The notes under the pieces: model-generated
The model's input: only the letters and a program-made list of their open reading frames with translations
Told to the model about the DNA's origin: nothing
Database searches by the model: none
In this document: positions 32,516 through 44,376 of the stretch, one piece after another
Layout of the letters: every line of letters begins with the position of its first letter
Numbering within the stretch: the stretch's first letter is position 1
NCBI GenBank assembly: GCA_007026445.1
Contig: VDMD01000056.1
Location: 1-64,000 of the forward strand
Source: Schizophyllum amplum
Taxonomy: Eukaryota > Basidiomycota > Agaricomycetes > Agaricales > Schizophyllaceae
Length of the DNA: 64,000 nucleotides
Direction of reading: 5' to 3'
Translations under genes and position numbers: made by a program

Positions 32516-35500
32516 TCAAGGTCCACGTAGCTTATAGTCAAGTAGGCGGTGGGCACGGTCCTTCTGGACCAACAGATCCATGTCGACGAGCGGTGTGTCA
32601 GCCCTCTTTCCCAATACCGCTAGATCACCGCCCGTAAGTGGCTTCAGCCAGTTCTCGAACACCTTCTCCGGTTCACGAGAGCCTATCAGCTCATCGTGTA
32701 GTCGGAGCTGTCCAAGAAGTAAGCCTTGAGATGTAGAATGAGATGCTAGGGAACGTACCGTATTACTCACGACGGCAACACGGTTAATGACGCCAGCGGT
32801 GTCGGTGCATTCCAGAATCAACTGCGCGCCGCCGATCTTCACAAACTCATGCTCTATATCGTTGCAGTGAAAGCACGCTGCCTCTAGCCGCGTAAGCCTG
32901 CGCACATGTCAGCAACAGAAACCGCGCAAAGGGAACAAACGAACTGCTTGCCGCATTGCGCACATTGACGCATGATGCAGCCGTCCCAGGTACGCTTGTC
33001 AACCGCGCGGGTCGCGCGTGCAGTCAGAGTGTATAACTCCGGCTTTGGCTTGTCTTTCAGCGAGGCGAATGTCAAGTCAGACCCGCCAGACGTCGCAGCA
33101 GAGCGCCTCGAGCCCGATGCACTGCGCGTAGGAGATGGCTTCCTGCGTAACGTCGCTTTCCCCTGCGCCTTGACAGATGGCGCGGACGGCTGCTCTTGCG
33201 CAGGAGCAGAAGGAACTCTCGTTTCCGACTGCTCAGCAAGCTCCTTCTCCCATTTTGCCTTTCGTCTGAGCACATGTCAATACGACTTCCTAAGGTATAC
33301 GCACCATAACGTACCTCAGCAACTCCTTGAACGGCTGATCTTTCGCCAGCGCCCGGTTCACGCGCATTATGCGCTTCTTCTCGCTCCCACCTAGCTTTCC
33401 AATCGTCTCCTCAGCCATCCCGCTGTGCACGATGCGCAGATTGGTGATGCGGCAGAACTCGCCCTTTGAGAAACTTTGCGCGACCTTCGTCTGGGTGTCC
33501 GCGGTGCGCACCTTGAGGACAAGGCCTTCGAGGTTGGCGGCCCAGCGCCCATTGTAGCGCTGTTCGCGAAGTTCAGGATGGCCAGTATAGTCCGTGATGT
33601 AGAGGTCGACGCCGTCGACGTGGAGAACCTGCGTAGGGTTAGCGAGATATAAGAGGGATGGAGTTATGATCTCTGACCTCGGCGACCGTGTCGAAGAACT
33701 CGTCGAGTGCAGCATCCTCGATGGTACGACATTCTGGTTCAGGCGTATCTGCAGAACCTTGTCCTTTCTGCCACGCCTGCTTCCTCCTAAACTTTGTCAG
33801 CATGCAAATACACCATTGCTAGTCAAGGAAACTTACTCCAACAACGCCTGCAACGCCGGCTCCGTCGCCGCGTTCTCTTCGTCCAACTTGCGAAACTTCG
33901 GCTCGACCTGTTTGCCCTCGTAATGGCCCATGTTCGTTATGATGCGGCAGTTGTCGATGGCATAGTAGTCGCCTGAAAGCATGGCCTCCGACGCCGTCCG
34001 CGCCTTATCCCACATCTCTATCTTCAGCAGGCGATCGCCGAGCCCCTCCGGCACCCAGGCGCCGGTAAAGAGAGGCGTTTCGGCGTTGCGTGTGTAGTCA
34101 GTGACATACACAGTCGACGTACGATCATCTTGAGAGGAGTATGTGCGCACTATCTGTTGGTTATGTCAGTCGCGCCAAGGGTGTGCCATAGGGATCATGG
34201 CTTACCTCGACCGTACAGTCAAAGTATCCACCAGGCTGCACATCCGGCGACGTGTCCGAGAGCAGAAGGTGTTGCCTCCTCGAAGAGCCCCGAGACATGA
34301 AGCTGCTCTCAATCTGGATGATGCTGCCAGACTCGATGCGCCTCTGCTCCTCTTGCTTCTTCTCCATCCACCACTCATGGAGGTCAGCGCAGTACTTGAT
34401 CTCCTCTTCATCCGCGTCCCAGAAGGGATAGGTCAGCCGTCCTCCCATGTTCGTCATACGGGGCATCTCGGAGGGTATGTCCCCGTGGGTCGTGCTCCGC
34501 GTGGCAGGGTCGTATATCGCCCATTGAAGGTGGTCGCTGTAGCCGATATTCTGAGAATTGTATCGCTATTATACCATTAGTGTCGTGCGAGATCAACGAT
34601 TGGTTAGCGCACCTTTATACCGCGCATGATCAGGATTTGACCAGGGTCGGGACGAGGCGAATACTCGCGATATTGCTTCGAGAAACTCGCGACGAAGACG
34701 GTATCGGCAGTACCAGAGCTTTCATAGAACAAACTCCGATCGAAGAGATGGAGTTTGCTATTCCATTCTACGACTCCGGTAAGCGGACATATCAGCCTGT
34801 GAACTTGACTTCCTTACCGCCCGTGCGTGTTAGACTATTAGCCGCTGTCTTCACTATGCCGATGATATGGAATATCTCCCCGGAGCCTTTTTCTCTCAAA
34901 GTATTCAATGCAGTATACGCGCCCTATACGAATTTGAATGAGCCAACGGTAGACGACTATGAGAAAGCAAGAAAGCACCCTGTCCGTTCTGAGTACATGC
35001 GACTGGTCATCGCCCTGTGTCGACGGGGACGCTGAGCCGAACGCTGGCGGTAGAGTGATGGGCGTGGCGGGCGGGGGCTCGATTCGAAATGCCGATGCGA
35101 CCGATTCAGCGACCGTAGCCGTGGTAGGGGCAGCAGCTGGAGCCGTAGCGGGCGGGACAGACGGAGCCGTAGAAGGAAGGACAGGCGGAGTCTTAGCCCG
35201 AGGAGCTGCAGCAGGCGCTGTAGTAGTCTCTTTATTTCTCGCGTCCTCCTTCCTCTTTCGCTTCCTCTCCTTCTTGCGCTGCCCTTTCGACATTGAATCT
35301 TTGGGCTGTTCCGGTGCAGTGGACGGCTCTATTGCAGCAGGTGTTGCTACACTCTGCGCTGATGGCCTGTCGCGGACCTCTGCAAGCTGTGCAACCTTCG
35401 GCTGGAGAGACAGTGCGGCACGACTCGTCGGTCTCGTATCATCGGGAAGGCGCTCCTTACTCGAGGTAAGGGATGACCGTTCGTTGCTCGAGTCAGCTCC

Positions 35501-36278
35501 AGGGGAAGTCGGTGGTGTGGGTATGGACGTCGGGGGAATGACACGAGGGGGCGCTTGAACAACCAATGGCGCGGACAGTGTTGTTGGATTTGCGGCAGCG
35601 GAACCGTCTTCCGTTATCACGTCGACGTCCATAGCATCGATCTCGTCAGACGCCGACGATGTCTGCACTTGCTCGAACCAGTCCGCTATAGCACCATGTA
35701 AATCCTAGACTGTCATAGCATAGTACACACTCACCCGTATCGATCACCTTCCCGCGCAGACGCTGTTCAGCGCAGGCGTCGAACCGGAAGATCGTGCTGG
35801 CCGGGAACCACAACATCGCCGCGCCATCCTTCGCGTTCCCCCTCCTCGCCGATTCTAGCGACAGGCGTATCTCATCTCCCGGCTTGATCGTGATATCGCG
35901 CTCCTGGAGGTCGAGGCGACAACGATCGGTGAAGCACACACGCAGCGGGACATGCTGCTTCTGCCCAGCGACGACTTCTGAGGTGAACGCCTTCAGCTCG
36001 AGGCGGTGGTCGAGATCGCGTTGCAGGGAAATGCGGAGCACAAGGTACTTGGTGCTATTGACTACGTGGAATGATGAGCGTATGTAGCGGACTCCGAAGC
36101 ATTGTCGCGCACCTGACTCATTGGCAGATACACCGGTCTCGTCGAATACGGCAGTCACGGTCGTCCGATTCGCGGGGTTGTCGAGTTCCGCGGCCCAGTC
36201 AACGGACGTCGCGCTCAGCCGCGGGTTCTTCGCGCTACGGGGGCCGTCCGGGAGGTCGTTTCGACGCTTGACGCTCAT
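32516..36278 (-). CDS. POT1: POT1-like telomere single-strand DNA-binding protein
   Basis: Eleven exons give 1082 residues: 36278-35735, 35685-34979, 34923-34818, 34767-34613, 34550-34206, 34153-33837, 33786-33678, 33628-33315, 33265-32945, 32897-32759, 32707-32516. Residues 418-504 form the first Pot1 OB fold, with IFHIIGIVKTAANS, KLHLFDRSLF and RPDPGQILIMRG. Further OB-like parts follow (TSTVYVTDYTRN, LHVDGVDLYITDYTGHP), and a C-terminal region holds CAQCGK and CFHCND, which may bind metal. Family knowledge: Pot1 caps the telomeric G-strand overhang within shelterin. Residues 1-181 form an extra N-terminal domain that I do not recognise. Residues 182-417 are a disordered Pro/Ala/Ser linker with a basic tract (GQRKKERKRKRKED). 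It is about twice the length of S. pombe Pot1. It starts 205 bp from the divergent APC15-like gene. Confidence 0.85.
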
Positions 36279-36483
36279 ATCAGTCGCACCAGCGCGAAAA
36301 CGGGATCGGTCAAGACGCGTTCCGTCACATCGTCACGCCAATACCGGCGGTCACCTGACCGTTCGCACTCTTGTTCGCACCGTCATGAGCTCGAACTCGT
36401 ACTTGAACAGCAAAAACGTGAACTGGATACCACTCTAACGCTTGTCGTCTGCGCTTGCTCTACTGATACTCTGGCATCCCATT
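36279..36483. promoter_or_regulatory. Shared divergent promoter of POT1 and APC15-like genes
   Basis: Only 205 bp separate the two start codons. No TATA box is obvious, so both genes probably use a common TATA-less promoter. Confidence 0.5.
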
Positions 36484-37058
36484 ATGTCTGCTGCATCGCC
36501 CACGCTGTTGCCGAGGGAGTCCAAGTTTCCATTGCTTCTGCCACACCTCCACCAGCCGTATATAAAGCCCTTGCCTCGCAAGGTTCTCGTCTATGGACGA
36601 ATAAATGCCTATCGCGACCTCGAGCAGGAGATGAATGATCTCGAGGATGAGGAAGTCGAGTTGGACGCCACGGTTCGTCCTTGGGAAGGCGAGCGCGCTT
36701 CTGTCTCTGACTGGTCTTATAGATGAAGAATATACGCACCCGAGGGTTCAATTTCCTCGTCCCCATAGGCCGTAATCTGACTCAACAAGAGGAGAAGAAC
36801 GATGTATGAATGATCTCGAAACGAAAGCTTATGAAGTGACCGACGTCTTCGCAGGAGGACGAAGGAGACGACGACGATGTGGACGACGATGACGAATCGG
36901 AGGAAGACGAGGCGTCGCAGCCCAGCACGCATCACACGGAGGCGTCGATAGAAAGCGACGAGGAGGAGGAGGACGATGAGGAAGAGGACCTTGATGCAAG
37001 TATGGAGGACCGGGACGAAGATGATGAGGACGAGGACGAGGAAGACGAGGAGGACTAG
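36484..37058 (+). CDS. APC15: Anaphase-promoting complex subunit 15 / Mnd2-like protein
   Basis: Three exons, 36484-36672, 36723-36803 and 36855-37058, give 157 residues. The conserved core reads EQEMNDLEDEEVELDA, then RTRGFNFLVPIGRNLTQQEE, which fits the APC15/Mnd2 motif of an aromatic residue and hydrophobics before VPIG. A long Asp/Glu tail follows, as in this family. Family knowledge: Apc15/Mnd2 is a small subunit of the anaphase-promoting complex and controls turnover of Cdc20 in the checkpoint complex. The start at 36484 is chosen over 36442 because it opens directly into the conserved region; the longer form would add 14 hydrophobic residues. The gene is convergent with aprataxin, 83 bp apart. 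Small acidic proteins are easily over-called, hence reduced confidence. Confidence 0.72.
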
Positions 37059-37141
37059 GTCAACCGCCACAGCAACTCAGATACTCCTCAGGTGATGGTG
37101 AAGACTGAAAGACTTGTACAAGATTGTCACATTGATGTAGC

Positions 37142-38180
37142 TCAGAACTCCCAGTCTGGATCGGGGTCTCGCAGTCTGGTACGAGCCCGCTTCTGCGGCG
37201 ATAGCTGAGCATCCTTTGACTCGGCCACTGGCTCTGCGCTCGGGCGTTTGTTACCGGTGGTGTGTTTGTTGTTTTCATCTCCCGCTCCCTCCTCCAACCG
37301 CTCTCCCTCACCACCAAGTTGCTTCTTCGAATCCGCCGAGCTTTCAGACTTATTAGCATCGCTTTCAAGCCTCTTCTCGCCTGAAGCCTTCGTCTTGCCT
37401 TCCAGCTTCTTCCTCCGCTCCTCCTTGACTTTCCCTGCTTTCACCCGCTTGTCCCATTCTTCCTTGAGATGCGATTTCAGGGTGGGCATATTCTTCATTT
37501 CCGCATCGCAGTCGAAGCACGCGAGGGGCTCCTTCAGGAGGGGTTCGTACTTTGAGGGCGAAAGCTTCGTCACCTGGTGTGTCGAATGAGAAATCATCAA
37601 GTAGAAAGAGTTGGAGCGGTCGAACACCCACATTGCTGTAGAACGAGGGCTCGGCCTCGAACCAATCCAGGACATCGTTGAGATGCAGAAAGAAGCCTCG
37701 CTTGGGGTGGAAGGAATTGTAATGCTTTTTGTGCTTCATCTTCTCAGAGACAAGGTCGGCCGAGAGGACGTGCAAGTGCATGTGTCTATTGCCAATCAAT
37801 TGACGAAAACAAAGGTGACGAAGCATGACTCACTCCATGCTCTGAACGGCGTGGAATCCACACCAAATGTCCCATTTGCACCCGTAACGCTTGAGCATCT
37901 CCGCCTCTATCTCTTTCTTCAGCTCCTCCGCGTCTAGGCGAAGGCGGTCCACGACATCTTTGGCTCGTTGTCGGTCGCCTTTGAGAAGAACACGAAGGCT
38001 GGACAGCTCGGCGGCGGTGTGTGGCGCCTTAACACGAGGAAGGATGAGGAAGTGGAAAATGCTTTTCGGGAAGGCGTCGTAGATCACAAGGTTGTGGTCC
38101 GAGTGCGAGAAGAGGATGGAAGCCGGTAGCTGAGACGAGTCCTTGTGGGCGTAGGAGCGCAAGATGGTCAAGTGAGACAT
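37142..38180 (-). CDS. HNT3: Aprataxin (Hnt3-type DNA-adenylate hydrolase)
   Basis: Three exons, 38180-37834, 37785-37632 and 37573-37142, give 310 residues. The HIT domain covers about 1-160: it begins ILRSYAHKD, includes FLILPRVKAPHTAAEL, and carries the catalytic histidine triad HMHLHV, completed only across the first intron. KKHYNSF is the aprataxin-specific stretch. A zinc finger follows, with CFDC and HLKEE, fitting the C2HE pattern described for the S. pombe enzyme. The last 90 residues are charged and disordered, ending KRARTRLRDPDPDWEF. Family knowledge: it removes 5'-AMP left by failed DNA ligation and acts in single-strand break repair in the nucleus. The gene is complete, with no defect seen. 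Confidence 0.93.
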
Positions 38181-38571
38181 TGCGCTCTAGGGCATAGAAG
38201 ATGTAGATCTGTGACAGGCGCTCTCAGATGCACGACAAAGGCGAGAACAAGGGGAAAATCAAAGTCGAACAATGACGGCACCGAACAAGCGCCTTGCACG
38301 GCACATGCCGAAGTCCACGAATCCACGGGCCGTGTTCCGGCCTTGCCACCGCCTTCCATCATCATCGTCAGTCACCGTCTGGCACACATCCCGACTGCGC
38401 GCGTCTGCGGCACAGCAGACCCTGAATATAGAAAAGGCGCAGAGTCAGCGGCAGGATGACCGCCACAGGGCTTCCGTCCTCCTTCGACAGCTCCGTATCC
38501 ACCCTTTCGGTGCGCCTCTGCTCGAAGCGCTGCACGTCGAGCGCTCGCTGACAGTCCACCAGTCGGACTCG

Positions 38572-41551
38572 ATGGTAGAGATCCAGCATGTCGACGCAGC
38601 GCCGCCCGCGGGCAAGAAGAGCCCCGAGGACGACCGCTACCGCCTGGTGTACACCAAGTCGAAGGTGTACGTCAATCCGACAGCGTACGCGCGCGATAAC
38701 ATCCCGGGCTTCGTTGCGCTTGTGAAGCGGGTGCGTACGTTAGACTTCATTCGAGAGCGCTGGCGGCTTATGTGCGGACAACAGGAAGCGATTAACCCTA
38801 TCTATCTCTTGGCGTGGCTGCCGGAAAGCTTGCTGAACGAGAGAGGTTCGGGCGAGTGGGACAAGTTTGCCAAGATCGAGGAGCAGGCTGCGTTGGAGGA
38901 GGTCGATGAGGGTACGCGGTCTGCGGCTGACGTGGATCTACATGCTGACAATCCATCAGACATTGTTCTCATCGACCTACCTTCGCAGAAACCCGAGTCG
39001 TATGCCTTCTCGGTCCCTTTGACATCCATCTACAGCCTTATTGCGCATCCGCCGAGCTTGTCCTCGTGGTGTATGTTCCGTTCATCGTCTGCGTTGCGCG
39101 TCTCACCTTGCTGCAGATGGGTCGATTGCCATCAACCTCATAAACGGCGATACCCTGCCAACCTTGTACTTCCACGATGACGAGTCTCGCTCGTTCAGCC
39201 TGCCCTCTCCACCAGCGACTTCTCCTGCAACAACATCACGCCGCAAGCGCAACAGCCTTGCTTCATATCCACCTCCCGCCTCTCCCCTCCCTCCCGCCGG
39301 ATCTCGTACCGGCACGTCATGGGGCGGCGAGGATCTCATTGCACGCCTGCGGTCGTACGCGCACATCCTGCGCTCCAACCTGCAACCCTCCCTCTTCCTG
39401 ATCGACCCCTCGCGCTCCGACATCGAGACGCACACCGCACAAATATTCGACGACGATGCGGTGGACGATATCCTCGGTCAATCTTCGTTTGCGAACTCCC
39501 ACTCCCCAGTACCAGCCCACCGCAGACCGCGACCGCTGTCCGTCTCCAGCTCCACGCCCAACCTCGCACCGAATCCCTACTCTGCCCGGTCCTCAGTGCT
39601 GCACCGCTCTCTCGCGCCTACCGCACCGAACGGCGCCAATCCCTCGTCCTCGCAGGCGCGCATGGCCCTGCTGCAGTCCTTCTCAAACATTACGCGCGCC
39701 ACAAGACATGCCGCACAGAACATCCTCTCCCACCCGCTCGCGAAGCCCATCGTCCCCCACCTACCCGACCCCGTCAAGAGCCTCGTGAACGCCAACGGCG
39801 AGTGGTCGCGCGAGTGGGGCAGCTGGGTCGAGAAGGGCGGCGTCGGTGAGTTCGAGAGCGCACGCGTGTACCTCGCCCGCTGGGCGCGCATCGTTGCCGA
39901 GGAGGGCGAGCGCGCGCGGCGCCGGGAAGCGCAGGCCGCGCCGGCGTCAGGCACTCTCGAGGAGGAGCCGTCGAGCCTAGGAATCTTTGAGCTTTTGCAC
40001 TCCACGTCGAATCTGCCGACTCCGAAGACGAGCCGGGATCCCGCGCACCCAGTCGACGAGAAGATGTGGAAGCGGTGGTTTGGACCGGACGGGCGGCCGA
40101 AGGTGCGGATCGAGGAGATGAAGCATGAAGTGTTCAGGAGGGGGATACAAAAGGAGGGTACGTTGCGACGGCGGATATGGCCCTTCATTCTGGGTGTGTA
40201 CGACTGGGACGTGGACGGGGCGGAGCGGGAGGCGCGGTGGCATGACAAAATGTGCGTTCCTCCACTTCTTTGACTTATTCCATGGACTTATAGGCTGTGC
40301 AGGCGCGAGTACCACCGGATTAAGAACGAGTGGTCCGGGAACCCGGAGGTGTACGACCAGCCGCAAGTAGTGGACGAGCGACATCGCATCGACGTCGACT
40401 GTCGGCGCACGGATCGCACGCAGCCCCTGTTCTCGTCCTCGCCGGATGAGCTCAAGCGCCAGCGCCGCGTGTCGACCATCTCCCCGCAGACCGTTGACAT
40501 CGGCGCGCAGTCACCCAGCAACGAGCACATTGACCGGATGGCGGGCATCCTGCTCACTTACAACTTTTATGAAAAGGAGCTGGGTGAGCGAGGTCTCAAA
40601 ACCGTCATTTTTGCTTGTGTGCTGAAGGACTTGTAGGTTACGTGCAAGGCATGTCTGACCTATGCGCACCGCTTTATGTTGTTATGGGCCCGGAAGAGGA
40701 GGAGCTTGTGTTCTGGTGCTTCGTAGAGGTCATGGACCGCATGGTAAGTGCCCTTTTCTCTGTGCGTTGCGCGTGCCGACGCATAAACGTAGAAGCAGAA
40801 CTTCCAACGCGACCAGAGTGGCATGAAGCGCCAGCTCTCCACGCTGCAAGACCTCATCGCTGTCATGGATCCCGAGCTTTATCGGCATCTCGGTGAGTCC
40901 ATGTCGTTCGTTTGTCGCGGGCGTAAAGCTAATGCGTGGGTTTTGCAGAGAAAACCGACGCGCTCAACCTCTTCTTCTGCTTCCGCTGGGTGCTCATCGC
41001 CTTCAAGCGTGAGTTTCCCTTCGACGATGTGCTGAGGTTGTGGGAGGTGCTGTGGACGGACTACTACAGTAACGAGTTCACGCTGTTCGTCGCGCTCGCG
41101 GTGCTGGAGAGCCATCGGGACGTTATTTTGCGGTATCTCGTTGAGGTACGTCTCCTGTTTTTATAGTGCTATTCTTGTCATCGCTGACTGCCATCTCTCG
41201 CAGTTCGACGAGATTCTGAAATACTGCAACGAACTGAGCATGACGATTGAGCTGGACACGACGCTCGCGCAGGCCGAGGTGCTATTCCTGTCGTTCGCGC
41301 AGCTAATTGCGGATATCGATCGACGGAAGGCGGAGGAGGTTAGCTCGTCGAGCAGTAACCTTCGGCGGCGCGCCCTGCAGAGGAAGATGTCTGGGACGGA
41401 CGAGAACGCGGGCGCGGAGACGCAGGAGGAAGAGAAGACGAGCGAAGCTGCGAACAAACGCAGAGACAGCGACGCAGCGACGAAGGTTCCGACAATGGCA
41501 CTGCCTGACATTTCGGACAACCTGAGGGATCTGCTGAAAGCAGGACGGTGA
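38572..41551 (+). CDS. GYP7: TBC-domain Rab GTPase-activating protein, Gyp7/TBC1D15 type
   Basis: Nine exons give 857 residues: 38572-38730, 38785-38911, 38960-39070, 39117-40251, 40294-40583, 40637-40743, 40793-40892, 40949-41145, 41204-41551. An N-terminal DUF3548-like region (RLVYTKSKVYV, NIPGFVALVKREA) is followed by a proline- and serine-rich stretch. The TBC domain then runs from RRIWPFILGVYDWD to about FLSFAQL. The arginine finger (IDVDCRRTD) and glutamine finger (YVQGMSD) are both present. Family knowledge: Gyp7 acts on the vacuolar Rab Ypt7. Two early introns (54 and 48 nt) are multiples of three without stops, so retained forms stay open, and an ATG at 38272 would extend the frame by 100 residues. 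I prefer 38572 because the family homology begins right after it. Confidence 0.92.
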
Positions 41552-41920
41552 GAGGTTCACGCCCGTAACGCTTGACGACTTTGCATGAAAGACGATCTGT
41601 ATTATACTGCATGCACCTGTACCCTGTATTTGCTGTACGATTGATCCAAACACGAATCTTGTCGAGGCTGGCCACTGTCGAACATGGAGCCTGTAATTGA
41701 GTGATTCTGACTCACGAAACCAAACATTGACAACACGAAACGTGTGCGTGATCTGCCGGGCGGCGAACAGGCCCGAGCTGCCCGGCATCCATCTGGAGCG
41801 CCACACAGCCACCGACTGTTCTCACCTTTCCTCCACCCGTTTCGCTGCTGTTTGTTTTGCAGAAATAAAACACATCTCCTTTCTTCCCCCCATCCGCGCC
41901 GCTTCCCCCCTGCCACAGCC

Positions 41921-43843
41921 ATGGCCGTCGAGCCCTTGCTCGCCACCCGCGCTCAGCGCGGGTTCTTCATAACGGGTACGCGCTCCCTTGTCTTCGCTCA
42001 GGCTGAATAGTATCTTATCATGCCTGCAGCGGTGATACGTCAGTCATGTATCTTGGTCGGTGCAGGGATTGTCTTGCTGAAGGGAAGTTGCAGAGGCCAT
42101 CGCAGTGCTTGTTATGGTCGCCATCACGTTCAGGCTGGTGCGTCCCCCGATCAACTAATAGGCGCTTGTATAGCTGACCCCCCTTGCGTTATAGGTTGAC
42201 GAAGAAGTCAGCTTTACCAGCGGATACAAGGTCCCCTTCACATCACCTCGTCCTCCGGAGACTGCTCCTTACAAAGCCACCCTAGACATTATCCTGTTAC
42301 CTGGCGCTATTCGCATTGGCCGAGTAAGGGACTCCACACCCCTGCCACACTTTCGGGCGCTGAATATTCATCCCCTTCAGACTATTTGAACTCTTCATGT
42401 GCTACGACGCACTGCGCTTGCGCAACATCATCCAGCTCGTCGGCATCTTACGTGCGTCCTTCGTATATCCACACCTCACGGGCGCCTTTCTCACTGGAAC
42501 CCCCAGTATTCCACCTCGCCTTGATGGTGATGGCCGCCCTCCAAGTAGAGCAGACAAAAACCGCCCTCGTCACTAGATCCGAGGACGACTGCGCCACAAA
42601 CTTCAGCGAAGTCGTGCGTCGTCACCCATTGGCCCCTTCCCCTCCCCCCTTACACATCCCCAGAACTGCACAGGACCTGGCACACTTTGGAATAGGGTGG
42701 AACCTTACCTGATTGTGGCGCCCTGCCTCATCGCGGCATCCTTGCTTCTCATGATATTCTGGACCAAACAACTATACGCCGAATTTGGGTGCGTGTGCGA
42801 AATCACGATCGTGCTCCACCGTGTTCATTGAGTCCATGTATAGCTGGGCCGTCTTCCACATTGTGGGCGCCAACCCCAAGATGAAGGGTGCGTTATCCGC
42901 GTTACCAGTCTGTATGGCGACCTTACCCAGCTTGCAGCGATGTACCGCTGGTACCAAATCATGATCTGCCTCCTGAAATTCGACTTCTTCTTCTTCATCG
43001 GCGTAACGATGCAGGTGAATATTAGCTGAGACACGCCTCTAACTCCAGTGACTGAAGCCTCCACAGCTGCTCATTGTTGTCCTGAACACGAGCTCAGCCG
43101 AGTTTGGTATTACCATCGCTGCCATTCCAGTTGTCCTCGTCCTACTCGTCTTCTGCGGATACGCGGTACAAAGAGAGATCAAATGGTGTGTTTGACAGGG
43201 CTGCTTACGACAGGATTGCACTAACTACCGATGTCTACAGGATAATGGCGGTCTCACAAGTATTGATGTTGGCCGCCATGAGCTATTGTATGTACATCAG
43301 CACCTCATAGCTGATAGATTGACTGATTTCCTCTTCCAGTCCGTACGTTGCTGCGAGTCGGAGGCGATGTTCCTCTCTAATATCCCGCAGTTTACAAGCT
43401 CGTGCGCTTCTACCAGCCAGGCTCGAAAGCCGAGTACGCCACCACACGGGCAACACTCACCACCTTCAGTACGTCTCCTCCCCCCACCCACCCTACCCAC
43501 TCCATTAACCCTCTGCCTCTTAGCCATCGTCGCCTTCCTCATCCTCTTCGCCACCTTCGCCGTCGGCCTCCGCTGCTTCTCCGACTTTGACCGCGGCCTC
43601 CAGCCCTCGAAAGTCAACGGTGGGTCTTCCTATACGCCCGTCGCGACCAAACTCGACTACTTTGGCGGTGGCGGCGGCGGCTACTTTGGCAGCAGCGGTA
43701 ATGTTGACCTCCCTTTTCTTTTCACAGATGTGCCCACCCGGCCGGCTTACTCAACCAAAATGGACTCTGCAGGTAATATGTCGCAACGGCAGTCGTCGTA
43801 TATGGGCGGCGCGCCGGTGGGGCAGCGAATATCCATCGAGTAG
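41921..43843 (+). CDS. UPF0658-family Golgi membrane protein
   Basis: Fifteen small exons give 360 residues: 41921-41975, 42030-42059, 42094-42137, 42195-42230, 42286-42323, 42381-42451, 42507-42613, 42664-42788, 42844-42887, 42938-43014, 43067-43185, 43241-43287, 43391-43468, 43524-43619, 43728-43843. Typical family stretches are LSCYLALFALAELFELFM, YDALRLRNIIQLVG, PYLIVAPCLIAASLLL, YRWYQIMICLLKFDFFFF and YKLVRFYQPGSK. About seven membrane spans are visible. S. pombe relatives are reported in the Golgi; the function is unknown. Exons 2 and 3 rest on a 34-nt intron and are least certain. The segment 43620-43697 may be retained, adding a Gly-rich cassette in frame. Confidence 0.82.
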
Positions 43844-44376
43844 AGTGGCTCTCGATTCTAGGATGTCGAAATGCAGGCCAGAATGTGTACAGCGACAACG
43901 CGATCATAGCGACGGAGGCGGGGAGCGCCGCACGTCGACGGACGGACTGTTGAGAGTATATTTATAATCTAATCGAACTACATACTAGGGCGGAGGCTTG
44001 CTTTTGTTTCCCTTCCAGCGCAGCTTGCTTGTGTTCTTGCTTTTGTTCTTCCCGCGCTTGCTTGCTTATGATTCGCCACGACCTGCACAGTGCCATGCCT
44101 ACTGTCTATCTGTAGTATACCTTGTATTTATTGTACGGTCCTGCATGCTCATTGCGCGTAACTAGGCTACTATTGTGGCTCTCTAGGGTGCGCCTGGTTT
44201 GAGGAGCACGGCTGAGGACTATGGACTTGGCAAGGTACGCTAGGAAGCAGAGAAACGGAGCAGCATGCCTAGTGATAATAATTATGAGGGTCACACATGG
44301 TCGGCATGACCTTTTGCTAATTCGTCGTCGGTTTTTTGCATTCGTTCTTACCAGAAGAACGCACAGTAACGCAGCT
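43844..44376. other. Intergenic between convergent genes
   Basis: Contains the 3' ends of the UPF0658 and F-box/WD40 genes. No other gene is seen. Confidence 0.5.
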
